Origin: Bacteroidetes bacterium QS_8_64_10
Lineage (GTDB): Bacteria; Bacteroidota; Rhodothermia; Rhodothermales; Salinibacteraceae
Length of the DNA: 39,717 bases
Direction of reading: 5' to 3'
Assembly (NCBI GenBank): GCA_003022505.1
Contig: PXTQ01000124.1
Location: 1-39,717 of the forward strand
Every line of letters starts with the position of its first letter. Position 1 is the first letter of the stretch. The notes beneath the pieces were generated by a model that worked only from the letters and a program-made list of their open reading frames with translations, was not told the DNA's origin and ran no database searches. Made by a program: the position numbers and the translations under genes. Positions 16,760-25,114 of this stretch are shown one piece after another.

Positions 16760-17985
16760 ACACGCCCGCCGCACCAAGTAACAATGTGCGGTTGTTGTTT
16801 TATTGCCTGCGCTACCTGATGCCTGACGAGCACCCTGTTTTCTTTTTCCCGCGCGTGCTGCCGCTCAACTATCGCGTGGCCGTGTTGGAGCGCCTCAACG
16901 AACGCCTCAACGACCGCCTCGTCGTTTGTTCAGGCCGTCCGCCGGGCGGCTCCTCCCTCGAAAGTATTATCGGCGAGGAGGAGTACGCTTACCGGCAGGT
17001 GGAGTTGCCCAACTACTGGCTAAACGGAGAGACGGTACACGCCCAGCCGTTCGGACGTGCTTTTCGGTGCCACGGCACGCCGAGCGTCGTCATGATCGAG
17101 GAATCGCCGCGCACGCTCACGCAACCGTTTCTGCTTGCTTATGCGAAATGGAAAGGCGCAGGGCGCGTGTTGTGGGGACACTTTTCATCGAACAACCGCC
17201 CTTTTCGTCCCAATCAGCACTGGCAGGACCGCTACCGGCTCTGGACGGCGCACCGGGCCGAGGCCTGCGTCTGCTACACCGACGCGATGGCTGAGCTGCT
17301 ACGTCCTCATTTACCCAAAGAGCGCCTCTTCGTGGCGCGCAACACACTGGACACTGACACGCTTTTTGCGCTCTACGACAGCCTCAACGCCGAAGGCCGA
17401 GTTGCCGTGCGCCGCCGCCTGAACCTGCCGCCGAACGCCCCTGTGCTTACGTTTATCGGGCGGCTCATCCCGGAGAAAGGGACAGACGTACTCCTGAACG
17501 TGTTTGATCGTCTCCGGGCCGAACGGCCAATGACGCTTCAAGTGATCGGCGACGGCCCGGCGCGGCAAGAAATGGAGCGTCGCGTAGCACACGATGGAAT
17601 CAACGACGTGCGCTTTCTGGGAGCAATACGCGAGTGGGACGAGTCTGCGCCCTACTTGTACGCTTCAGACGTGATGCTGCAACCTGGCTACCTGGGCCTG
17701 AGCGTCAACCACGCCTTCTCGTTTGGCGTGCCCGTCGTTTCGCAGGCTGCGCCTGCATCCGGCGAGCGCTACCACAGCCCGGAGGCCCACTTCGTAGAAC
17801 ACGGCAAGAACGGAATGCTGGCCAAACACGGGAGTCTCGATTCGCTAACGTATGCTGTGCGGCGCGTGCTCACCGAGCAGGATCGATTCTCCGAGCACGC
17901 GCGCCGCTACGCCCGGAATCATCTGACCATCGGTCGCATGGTGGATGGGCTGGAGGCTTCCGTGCGACGCGCCGAGCGTTGCTGA
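16756..17985 (+). CDS. Glycosyltransferase family 4 protein
   Basis: About 409 residues from a GTG start. The C-terminal GT4 domain is clear: LTFIGRLIPEKGTDVLLNVF (donor-binding start, about residues 230-249), VIGDGPARQEMERR, VRFLGAIREWDESAPYLYASDVMLQPG, then GLSVNHAFSFGVPVVS, which replaces the usual E-x7-E with a variant (no glutamate pair). The N-terminal domain starts at VFFFPRVLPLNYRVAVLERL. GTG at 16756 overlaps the upstream stop as GTGA and is preferred; ATG at 16819 (MPDEHPVFF) is an alternative that keeps the whole fold. It is the last plus-strand gene before a convergent GH16-like gene, ten bases away. Confidence 0.82.
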   Translation: MNTPAAPSNNVRLLFYCLRYLMPDEHPVFFFPRVLPLNYRVAVLERLNERLNDRLVVCSGRPPGGSSLESIIGEEEYAYRQVELPNYWLNGETVHAQPFGRAFRCHGTPSVVMIEESPRTLTQPFLLAYAKWKGAGRVLWGHFSSNNRPFRPNQHWQDRYRLWTAHRAEACVCYTDAMAELLRPHLPKERLFVARNTLDTDTLFALYDSLNAEGRVAVRRRLNLPPNAPVLTFIGRLIPEKGTDVLLNVFDRLRAERPMTLQVIGDGPARQEMERRVAHDGINDVRFLGAIREWDESAPYLYASDVMLQPGYLGLSVNHAFSFGVPVVSQAAPASGERYHSPEAHFVEHGKNGMLAKHGSLDSLTYAVRRVLTEQDRFSEHARRYARNHLTIGRMVDGLEASVRRAERC

Positions 17986-17994
17986 ATGCGATTA

Positions 17995-19617
17995 TTACGG
18001 CTCGCAGTTGAGAGGTGACGGCTCCGGCACTGAAACGGTGAGGTGCTCTTTCTCTATCCGATGTTGCCCGGACCAGGCGTTTGCCACCTTGAGCTTCACC
18101 TCGTAAGCTTCGACGGAATCATCGCATGCGAAGTCTGCTACCGGCACGGTGAGGTTGGGCGTATCGCTGTAATGCCAGTCTGAAGTTGTTCCGGAAGCAT
18201 GGCGCGTGCGGTAAGCGAAGATGACGTTGTAGTTGCCCGTAGCGCCTGACGTGTTCGGGGAGCCGTCGCCGACCTCGTGCGGGTATTCCTTGAAGATGCG
18301 ATACGAGTACGACGCATCCGTAGCCGCCCTTTTCCGGCGGGGTCCACTGATGGCGACACGGTATGGAAAGCCGGTAGCCTCCGTCCAGTCGAAGGTCAGG
18401 CCGGTCGTATTCACGCGGCTCAGGTTTTGGTCGCGCAGGTGCTGCACGTGGCGCTGCACGTCGCGGCGGCGAATGAGTTCGGGCGTGTAGTAAAACCAGT
18501 CTGCCTTCTGCTTCTTCGGCGTCTCGAGATCGTCGTCCGTGTCGATGTTGAAGCTCATTTTGGGAATCAAGTGTTCGTTGAGGCCGAGATTCCCGTGGAT
18601 ATACTTCAATTGCCCGTAGCGTGTCGCTCCTGTGCCAGCGCCGGCCCACAGGTCACTGTCCGCACGCCCGTTCCATCCATCGGCCCACATGCCGAAGCCG
18701 ACTCTGCCGCGCACCGTATCGACCTGAAGCACCAGCGTGAACCAGTTCTTCTCGATGAGCGATCCGCGTTCGTCGGAGACGCACTCCGGAAAACTGCGAA
18801 AGCCCTCCGCTGTGCGCAGCGTGCAATCCAGAAAACGACCTGTGCTGCGAAGCGGCCATTCGTGGAAGTTGATTTTCATCCTCGGCCTGCTGTCCGTTCG
18901 CTTCTGACCCGGCCCACCGCTAAAATGATTGTTGAACTCGAAGTCGATCTCGGTGCCCCATTGCCTGGTACACTGCCGGTTCTCCGCTCTGTACTCATCA
19001 AAGTCAATCGCGCAGTCTTGCTCCTTAGCATATTTCTTGTGCTGGCCGTCCTCGACGTACACGAAGTTGTCGCGGCGCGACCATAGCCAGAAAGCCTGGT
19101 TGAAGTTGTACCCGCCGTGCTTTCTGTTCTGCGGAGGGGCTTTATCGAACCAGATTCGTGCGGCGTACGTCCCGTGCCCGTGATGAGGGAAGAGAACGCC
19201 GCCAGCAATCTGGGGATCGTTGTTTTCGTCTGCGCCGTAGCCGGCCTGCCGCTCCAGGACGACGCGGTCAGACGAGCGCGACCGCTTCTCGACGTACACG
19301 CGAGTGCCCCGGCCCAGCGAGTTGTCGTCCCAATTGGATCGTCGCCAGAAACGATCCAGCGCCTTCGAGCGCGGGCCGGTCTGCCAGCGGTTACACTCGA
19401 AGATGCCGCCCGTGTCGGAGCAATTCTTCCGGCCCTGCGACTTGGCTTCGTTCAGGCCGGACTTTGCGGTGTACGCAAAGTCGTCGAAAATTGCTTTTCG
19501 TTCTCCCAGGTCGTAAGGTTGACCGGAGGCAGAATGGGCCCCAAGGCCCGTCAGCATTACGTGGCAGACGGCGAGGAGTAGCGTCAGTTGGGTGGGACGA
19601 GCATTTTTAGTTTTCAT
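17995..19617 (-). CDS. Secreted GH16-like (concanavalin-fold) protein
   Basis: A 540-residue secreted protein. Residues 1-33 are a signal peptide (basic start, LTLLLAVCHVMLTGLGAH, cleavage near ASG-QP). The central domain carries EIDFEFNNH with Glu223, Asp225 and Glu227, the E-x-D-x-E catalytic pattern of glycoside hydrolase family 16, preceded by FWLWS and followed by a MKINFHEWPLR strand. The C-terminal part (about 370-540) looks like one or two fibronectin-type-III-like beta domains (WTEATGFPYRVAISG, YSYRIFKEYP). No type IX sorting tail is evident. ATG 19617 gives the cleanest signal peptide. It may trim the polysaccharide made by the flanking genes, although it is transcribed oppositely. 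GH16 assignment rests mainly on the motif. Confidence 0.65.
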   Translation of the reverse strand: MKTKNARPTQLTLLLAVCHVMLTGLGAHSASGQPYDLGERKAIFDDFAYTAKSGLNEAKSQGRKNCSDTGGIFECNRWQTGPRSKALDRFWRRSNWDDNSLGRGTRVYVEKRSRSSDRVVLERQAGYGADENNDPQIAGGVLFPHHGHGTYAARIWFDKAPPQNRKHGGYNFNQAFWLWSRRDNFVYVEDGQHKKYAKEQDCAIDFDEYRAENRQCTRQWGTEIDFEFNNHFSGGPGQKRTDSRPRMKINFHEWPLRSTGRFLDCTLRTAEGFRSFPECVSDERGSLIEKNWFTLVLQVDTVRGRVGFGMWADGWNGRADSDLWAGAGTGATRYGQLKYIHGNLGLNEHLIPKMSFNIDTDDDLETPKKQKADWFYYTPELIRRRDVQRHVQHLRDQNLSRVNTTGLTFDWTEATGFPYRVAISGPRRKRAATDASYSYRIFKEYPHEVGDGSPNTSGATGNYNVIFAYRTRHASGTTSDWHYSDTPNLTVPVADFACDDSVEAYEVKLKVANAWSGQHRIEKEHLTVSVPEPSPLNCEP

Positions 19618-20098
19618 GCCACAATACTCCGTGCAGGTTTGAGACCGATTTGAAAGCAATTACCCCTCCCTTCACAATCGATTCGTTTTAGGACCCGTTT
19701 TGTGAGGTAAGAATGTATGGGGTTATGTCACTACAAGTAATGAGCTTATCATGCTAACCTCACTCTTCCTGTTCGGCAACTGGGTTAACCTTCCTCTTTT
19801 TCTCTATCCTCTTGCTTTCCAACCAACTTAGCTCCAGAGCCGAGTTGGAGGATTGATCTCTACGGGCCAATACGGATCTTTTAAGAGTCTATCCACCGCG
19901 ATTTGACTCGTAGATCCAAATTCAAGTTGCACGGAGTATTGATGCCAAACAGTTTGGTTCTTCGGAAGATGACACCGATTTTGGATGCGGTACATCGTCT
20001 TGCGAGCGTGCCGAAAATCCATTCCGTCTCATACAAGCGCCTCGATTGCAAACGGCTGACCGTCGCAAATGATCGAGGCTGGCAAAGCCTTACCCTGC
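19618..20098. other. Intergenic region, AT-richer than surroundings, with a 14-bp inverted repeat
   Basis: No convincing gene lies in these 481 bases between the divergent GH16-like and GT4 genes. The region is visibly richer in A and T than the rest. CAATACTCCGTGCA at 19622-19635 and TGCACGGAGTATTG at 19928-19941 are perfect inverted repeats 292 bases apart. They could bound a degenerate mobile element or be paired operator-like sites; no transposase remnant was recognised. Confidence 0.6.
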
Positions 20099-21289
20099 AT
20101 GCGCATTCAGGTTCACGACTTCGGCGGCTACCCGTATCCGGTGCAACTCAGCCGTCAACTTGCGCGGCGTGGCCACCGCGTCGAGCACGTCTTTTGCGCC
20201 TCGCTGCAAACGACGCCCGGCGGCGACCTCTCCGAGCAGCCCGACGATCCGGAGTCCTTCCGCATCGCTCCCGTCGAGCTGGATAAGCCGCTGGCGAAGT
20301 ATTCGTTCTTCAAGCGCTGGCGGCAGGAGAACGAGTATGGCCGCCGCGCCGCCGAGGCTGTCCATCGCTTCTCTCCGGACGTAGTACTCGCCGCTAACAT
20401 GCCGCTGGACGCGCAGAAGCGGCTCCAGAAAACCTGCCGCCGGCGCGACGTGCGCTTTGTCTTCTGGGTGCAGGACCTGCTCAGCATCGCCACGGATCGT
20501 ATTCTGCGCAACAAGATTCCGCTGCTCGGCCACGCCGCCGGCTGGTACTACAAGCGCATGGAGCAACGCCTGTTGCAGCGGAGCGATGCGGCGGTGCTGC
20601 TGACCGAGGACTTCAACCCGATTATGCGCGAGTGGAACGTGGACGAAGATAAAACGCACGTCGTCGAGAACTGGGCTCCGCTCAACGAATTGCCTACCCG
20701 CTCGAAGGACAACGCCTGGGCGCAGGAACGCGGTCTGCACGACAAGACGTGCCTGCTCTACGCCGGCACGCTCGGCATGAAGCACAACCCGGAGTTGCTG
20801 CTGCGCCTCGCCCGCCGGTTCGAGGAGCGAAGCGACGTGCGCGTCGTGGTGCTTTCCGAAGGATTGGGGACCGACTGGCTGCGCGAGAAAAAAGCCGAGC
20901 ATGATCTCGATAACCTCGTGCTGGATGGCTTTTACCCATTCGCGCAGATGCCGGAGATCATGGGCGCGGCGGACGTGCTGCTGGCCGTGCTGGGGCCGGA
21001 TGCAGGCGTCTTCTCGGTGCCCTCCAAGGTGCTGGCGTACCTCTGCGCCGAACGCCCGCTTCTGCTGGCGGTGCCGCCCGAAAACCTGGCCGCTCGCATT
21101 GTCACGGAACACGAAGCGGGGCGCGTCGTCGCGCCGGATGATGGCGACGGCTTCGAGCGGGAGGCGAAAACACTGCTCGAGGACGAGGCCTTGCGCCAAC
21201 GGCTCGGTGAAAACGCTCGCCGCTACGCCGAGAACACTTTCGCTATTAGCAACATTACCGACGAATTTGAACAGATCCTGCAAGCGTAG
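20099..21289 (+). CDS. Glycosyltransferase family 4 protein (WbuB-like)
   Basis: A 396-residue GT-B enzyme. It starts MRIQVHDFGGYPYPVQLSRQ; FVFWVQDLLS at about 122-131 and the HAAGWYYKRMEQRLLQRSDA segment are typical of the WbuB/WcaI group of GT4 enzymes. The donor domain has CLLYAGTLGMKHNPELLL and VLDGFYPFAQMPEIMGAADV, with GVFSVPSKVLAYLCAERPLL in place of the E-x7-E region, as this subgroup often shows. ATG at 20099 is chosen over an upstream ATG at 20069 because homology starts at the Rossmann strand. Gap of 112 bases to the epimerase. Sugar unknown; N-acetylfucosamine-type transfer is only a guess from the subgroup. Confidence 0.82.
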   Translation: MRIQVHDFGGYPYPVQLSRQLARRGHRVEHVFCASLQTTPGGDLSEQPDDPESFRIAPVELDKPLAKYSFFKRWRQENEYGRRAAEAVHRFSPDVVLAANMPLDAQKRLQKTCRRRDVRFVFWVQDLLSIATDRILRNKIPLLGHAAGWYYKRMEQRLLQRSDAAVLLTEDFNPIMREWNVDEDKTHVVENWAPLNELPTRSKDNAWAQERGLHDKTCLLYAGTLGMKHNPELLLRLARRFEERSDVRVVVLSEGLGTDWLREKKAEHDLDNLVLDGFYPFAQMPEIMGAADVLLAVLGPDAGVFSVPSKVLAYLCAERPLLLAVPPENLAARIVTEHEAGRVVAPDDGDGFEREAKTLLEDEALRQRLGENARRYAENTFAISNITDEFEQILQA

Positions 21290-21401
21290 ATCGAAGCGAT
21301 TTCTCGTGAAATTAGCCCACCACGCAGCAGCGGCTTTTCTTTGCGCGACGTGATCTGTATAAAAAGCATCGCGCAGGTTTTGAGACGAATGTAGTTTGAG
21401 A

Positions 21402-22475
21402 ATGGCAAAGACCCTGCTCGTTACCGGCTCGTCCGGCCTCATCGGCGGAGAAGTATCCGACTACTTTGCCGAGCACGGCTGGATCGTGCACGGCGTGGAT
21501 AACAACATGCGCGCTCGCTTCTTTGGGCCGGAAGGCGACACCCGCTGGAATCAGTACCGGCTGGAGGAGACGCTCGGCGACCGCTTTACGCACCACGAGC
21601 TGGATATCCGCGACCGGGAGGAGGTGCTGGAGCTGCTGGAGACGATCCAGCCTGATGCTATCGTTCACACCGCCGCGCAGCCCTCCCACGATTACGCCGC
21701 CCAGGCCCCCTTCCAGGACTTCGATGTGAACGCGGTCGGCACCTCCAATTTACTGGAAGCCGCTCGCCGCCACGCGCCGGATGCTCCCTTCGTGCATCTG
21801 TCCACGAATAAGGTCTACGGCGACCGGCCTAACACGCTCGATCTCATCGAGAAGGAAACGCGCTACGACTTCGCCGACGATGCCTACCGGAACGGCATCG
21901 CCGAGGATTTTCCCATCGATCAGTCGAAGCACTCGCTGTTTGGCGCCTCGAAGCTGGCTGCCGACGTGATGGTGCAGGAGTACGGGCGTTACTTCGACAT
22001 AAAGACGTGCTGCCTGCGCGGCGGCTGCCTCACGGGGCCGGCGCATGGCGGCGTCGAACTGCACGGCTTTCTGAGCTACCTCGTCAAATGCAACCTGGAA
22101 GGGCGCAAGTATACTATCTTTGGCTACGAGGGAAAGCAAGTGCGCGACAATATTCACGCGCTCGACGTGGCACGCTTTGCGGAGCGTTTCATCGCGGAGC
22201 CGCGCTCGGCGGAGGTCTACAACCTGGGCGGAGGAAAAGGGAACTCGTGCTCTATCCTGGAAGCCTTTGAGCTTGCCGAGGAGGTAAGTGGCAACGAGAT
22301 GATCTACGACTACGACGAGCAAAATCGCTCCGGCGATCACATCTGCTATTACTCGGACCTTTCAAAGAGCAAGGACCATTACCCCGAATGGGAAATCAGG
22401 GTGACGCTCGACGACATCTTCGAGCAGATTCATCGCGGCTGGAAGGAGCGTAGCGGGACGGCTTCTTCCGCCTGA
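21402..22475 (+). CDS. NAD-dependent sugar-nucleotide epimerase (CDP-paratose 2-epimerase-like)
   Basis: A 357-residue short-chain dehydrogenase of the extended type. The NAD-binding loop is TGSSGLIGG (Gly9, 12, 15); HTAAQPSHDYA at about 89-99, STNKVYGD (134-141) and CLRGGCLTGPAHGGVELHGF are typical of the CDP-tyvelose/paratose epimerase-like group. The catalytic Tyr-x3-Lys is replaced by Phe180-Gly-Ala-Ser-Lys184 (SLFGASK). I believe this variant is common in this subfamily, but it needs an alternative proton carrier. It closes the polysaccharide locus and likely makes its activated sugar. ATG at 21402 gives the correct beta-strand start. Confidence 0.82.
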   Translation: MAKTLLVTGSSGLIGGEVSDYFAEHGWIVHGVDNNMRARFFGPEGDTRWNQYRLEETLGDRFTHHELDIRDREEVLELLETIQPDAIVHTAAQPSHDYAAQAPFQDFDVNAVGTSNLLEAARRHAPDAPFVHLSTNKVYGDRPNTLDLIEKETRYDFADDAYRNGIAEDFPIDQSKHSLFGASKLAADVMVQEYGRYFDIKTCCLRGGCLTGPAHGGVELHGFLSYLVKCNLEGRKYTIFGYEGKQVRDNIHALDVARFAERFIAEPRSAEVYNLGGGKGNSCSILEAFELAEEVSGNEMIYDYDEQNRSGDHICYYSDLSKSKDHYPEWEIRVTLDDIFEQIHRGWKERSGTASSA

Positions 22476-22524
22476 GACGGCAAGTGACTTTACTGATGCG
22501 TGGGAAAATACGTAAACTCAGGCG

Positions 22525-22628
22525 GTCATTGCGAGAACCGACCGCAGGGAGGGACGTGGCAATCCCCACACGATCAGCAGCCTAACTGCGGGAGATCGCC
22601 GCGTTCGCTTCGCCCACTCGCGATGACT
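22525..22628. repeat. GTCATTGCGAG-type palindromic dispersed element
   Basis: GTCATTGCGAG (22525-22535) and CTCGCGATGAC (22618-22628) pair at 10 of 11 positions; inside them CGTGGCAATCCCC (about 22555-22567) pairs with GGAGATCGCCGCG (22591-22603). This is the layout of the dispersed palindromes known from many bacterial genomes with the word GTCATTGCGAG...GGCAATC. It lies between the convergent epimerase and tsaD genes. Confidence 0.75.
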
Positions 22629-22706
22629 GACGGATCGGTAGAACCTTGGTCTCTGCATGTCACCAGTGCTCCCGTCGCGCATTCTGCCCGGTGCAAGCCG
22701 GGGGCC

Positions 22707-23651
22707 TCAACCGCCGGGCAGCGCGAGGCGAGGCTGCACGGAGAGCGAAAGCGGACTCGCGGCTTCGTGCTGAAGGCGATGGTAGCCGGCCACGGCAATC
22801 ATCGCGGCGTTGTCCATGCAGAACTTCATGGGCGGCACGTGAAGGCAAGCGCCCGCCTCGTCGCAGAGCGCCTCGGCCTGCCGCCGGAGCGCCGTGTTGG
22901 CCGAGACGCCGCCCGTAACGGCCACGTGCTCAACGCCGGTTTCTTCCATGCCGCGCCGCAGCGCTCCCACGAGCACGTCCACCACGGCCTGCTGGAACGA
23001 GGCGCAGAGGTCGGCGCGGTGCTCGTCGAGCAGGACGGCGCGCTCGTCGTCCGCGAAATCATCCAGATAGTAGCGCACCGACGTCTTAAGGCCGCTGAAC
23101 GAGAAATCGTAGTCGCCGGGCCGGGAGCGGGGAAAGTCGTGAAATCCGGCATCGCCGCGCTCGGCCAGGCGGTCGATCTCCGGACCGCCGGGATACGAAA
23201 GCCCCACGAGCTGCGCCACCTTGTCGAACGCCTCGCCCGCCGCGTCGTCGCGCGTGCGCCCCAGCACCTCGTAGCGGAACGGCTCGCGCACGAGCACGAG
23301 CTGCGTGTGCCCGCCGCTTGCGATCAGGTTCAGGTGCGGGAACGGCGGGCGCGGCTCCTCGATCATCACGGAAAAAAGATGCCCTTCGAGGTAATTTACG
23401 CCCGTGAAGGGCACGTCCAGGCCCAACGCCAACGCCTTTGCGACGCCCGCCTCGCGGAGCGCCCGCCGCGCCACGGGTACGACGAGCCGCTGATGCGCAC
23501 GCGAGGCCACTTCGGGCACGACGCCGCCGTACTTTTCGTGATCGGCCTGCGAGGAAACGACGCTCGCGCGGAGTTCGCCCTCCACGAGCACAGCGGCGGC
23601 GGTGTCGTCGCAGGAACTTTCCAGACCGAGCAGAACGTGGGACATCGGCAT
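22707..23651 (-). CDS. tsaD: tRNA N6-adenosine threonylcarbamoyltransferase TsaD, with an internal deletion
   Basis: TsaD transfers the threonylcarbamoyl group to A37 of tRNAs that read ANN codons. Family hallmarks are clear: LGLESSCDDTAAAV, VVPEVASRAHQ, IASGGHTQLVLV, DDAAGEAFDKVA, FSFSGLKT and VTGGVSANTALR. The protein is 314 residues against about 340 in relatives. Directly after residue 70 (REAGV) it continues AKALALGLDV, so the usual block with the T-x-GPGL-x-G-x-LxVG loop is missing, about 25-30 residues, in frame. The metal-binding H-x3-H is Tyr87-Leu-Glu-Gly-His91, with the first His lost. An essential enzyme without this loop should not work, so a sequence error is suspected. The join is near 23440-23448. 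Confidence 0.9.
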   Translation of the reverse strand: MPMSHVLLGLESSCDDTAAAVLVEGELRASVVSSQADHEKYGGVVPEVASRAHQRLVVPVARRALREAGVAKALALGLDVPFTGVNYLEGHLFSVMIEEPRPPFPHLNLIASGGHTQLVLVREPFRYEVLGRTRDDAAGEAFDKVAQLVGLSYPGGPEIDRLAERGDAGFHDFPRSRPGDYDFSFSGLKTSVRYYLDDFADDERAVLLDEHRADLCASFQQAVVDVLVGALRRGMEETGVEHVAVTGGVSANTALRRQAEALCDEAGACLHVPPMKFCMDNAAMIAVAGYHRLQHEAASPLSLSVQPRLALPGG

Positions 23652-23761
23652 AATTTATAGAATCGCAGAACAAAGCACATCGCGTTGTGTTATTAACGCC
23701 AATCAATCCCGGTTCGGCAATCGGGATCGTTTTTCAGACAATTCCCAGGCAACCACCCGCT

Positions 23762-24298
23762 ATGCAAAAGACGCTTCTCGTGCTGACCGTCGCCGTCTTT
23801 TTCGGTCTGAGCCAGCCCGCCACGGCGCAGCTTCGTTCCGACGTATCCAATCGCCAGGCGCGCGTGCAGCTTTACAGCCAGCAAAACGACGGCTTTTCGC
23901 TGGACCAGATTTTCCGCCCGGAGGATTTCAAGATGAGCCACTCGGTGTCGTTTTCATCCGGCTCGTTCGGCGGGGGCTTTGCGTACGGCATGTACACCAA
24001 CACAGTGGCGTGGCAGCCCAATCAGAAGCTGGCGGCGCGCGTGGACGTGAGCTATCTTCAGAATTTCGGCGGTACGTTGGGCATGGATTCGCGCTTCAGC
24101 GGGCAGCAGCAGCGGCAGTTTTTCGTGCGCAACGCGGAGGTCGCCTACCGGCCCACCGAGAACACGCAGTTGCACTTCCAGTTTCGGCAAAGTCCCTTCG
24201 GCGGCTACGCGCAACCGTTCGGGCGAAGAGCATCAGGGTATGGAGCCGGCCCGGCGACGGGCGGCGACCTGTTCTGGCGCGCTCCGGACGCTCGCTGA
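23762..24298 (+). CDS. Secreted or outer-membrane beta-rich protein, unknown function
   Basis: A 178-residue protein with a signal peptide (KTLLVLTVAVFFGLSQPATA, cleavage before QLRSD). The mature part has alternating polar and aromatic residues, for example SVSFSSGSFGGGFAYGMYTN, WQPNQKLAARVDVSYLQNF and NTQLHFQFRQSPFGGYAQPF, which suggests beta strands of a small barrel or a surface protein. Gly/Tyr-rich C-terminus. ATG at 23762 gives the signal peptide; longer starts do not. It is divergent from tsaD across 110 bases. Not recognised as a named family. It is possible that the 3' end is also altered, since codon structure fades after about 24230. Confidence 0.65.
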   Translation: MQKTLLVLTVAVFFGLSQPATAQLRSDVSNRQARVQLYSQQNDGFSLDQIFRPEDFKMSHSVSFSSGSFGGGFAYGMYTNTVAWQPNQKLAARVDVSYLQNFGGTLGMDSRFSGQQQRQFFVRNAEVAYRPTENTQLHFQFRQSPFGGYAQPFGRRASGYGAGPATGGDLFWRAPDAR

Positions 24299-24655
24299 CC
24301 ACCTCACGCGAGGGCGACTCGGCGCATGAACACGTTCTCCGCCGCCGGTCAAGTCAACAGCGCACCGCTCGGTCCGGGCGGCGCGGCTTCTCGTGAAGCC
24401 GTGCTCACTCGACGGCGCGCGGCATCTCCGCGCTGGCAGTCTCGCCGTTTCCCGTTCGCATGTGGTCGCGTCTTTAAGCGCCTGAGTAAAAATTACCCGG
24501 TGTCTCGTCTGACAAACGAGCCGCAGGCGACCCACGTAGCGTAGCGAAGTAAATGACGACCGACGGTTGATGAATTCTGGGCGTTTTCGATTTCAATAAT
24601 TTGTACGCCGGCTTTTCTCGCATTTGATCGTTTCCAACCCGTCCTCCTCACATAG
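24299..24655. other. Intergenic region before rsfS
   Basis: I see no supported gene in these 357 bases. At 24476-24497 is the motif CGCCTGAGTAAAAATTACCC, which closely resembles 35263-35282. A small stem CTCGT/ACGAG flanks 24503-24519. The stretch from about 24545 to 24655 is AT-richer and probably holds the rsfS promoter, but no clear boxes stand out. Confidence 0.5.
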
Positions 24656-25114
24656 ATGGCTACCTCCAACGAATCGCTCGCCCCTTCTGAAAGCGCTTCA
24701 CGCACCGGGTCCGTTCCGGCCCGCGAGCTGGCCGCCTGCGCGCTCGACGCGGCAGCGGACCGCAAGGGGCGCGACCTCACGCTCCTCGACCTGCGCGAGG
24801 TAAGCAGCGTGGCTGATTTCTTCGTGCTCGCCACCGGCGACTCCGCGTTGCACATCCGCGCCATCGTCAGGGCCGTTGAAGAGCATCTGGAGGAGACGTG
24901 CGACGAGTCGCCGTGGCGCAACGAGGGGCGGGAGCACCGGAAGTGGGTGGTGCTCGATTACGTGACGATGGTGGTGCACGTCTTCACCGAGGAGAAGCGC
25001 GATTACTACGACCTGGAGCGCCTCTGGGGCGACGCGCCGAGCGAGACGTTCTCCGACGAAGCCGACGCCACGGAAGCAGAGTTGCTGGAACGCCTCGACG
25101 CGCGGGAGGAGTGA
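24656..25114 (+). CDS. rsfS: Ribosome silencing factor RsfS
   Basis: RsfS (RsfA, DUF143 family) binds ribosomal protein uL14 and blocks joining of the 30S and 50S subunits in starvation. The core is at about 25-130: DLTLLDLREVSSVADFFVLATG, then HIRAIVRAVEEHLEE, REHRKWVVLDYVTMVVHVF and YYDLERLWGDAP, all typical. The N-terminal 20 residues and the acidic C-terminus (DEADATEAELLERL) extend beyond the core, at 152 residues in total. The stop overlaps the start of the lipoprotein gene (TGATG), so the two are translationally coupled. Confidence 0.92.
   Translation: MATSNESLAPSESASRTGSVPARELAACALDAAADRKGRDLTLLDLREVSSVADFFVLATGDSALHIRAIVRAVEEHLEETCDESPWRNEGREHRKWVVLDYVTMVVHVFTEEKRDYYDLERLWGDAPSETFSDEADATEAELLERLDAREE

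Noticed and set aside
19828..20022. Small open frame in the AT-richer gap
   Set aside because: No protein-like features, no ribosome-binding site, and it spans the inverted repeat.
20090..21442. Long open frame opposite the WbuB-like glycosyltransferase
   Set aside because: Antisense shadow of a gene with recognised GT4 motifs.
22500..23660. Long open frame on the plus strand across tsaD
   Set aside because: Opposite tsaD, whose motifs are unmistakable; the first part runs through the palindromic element.
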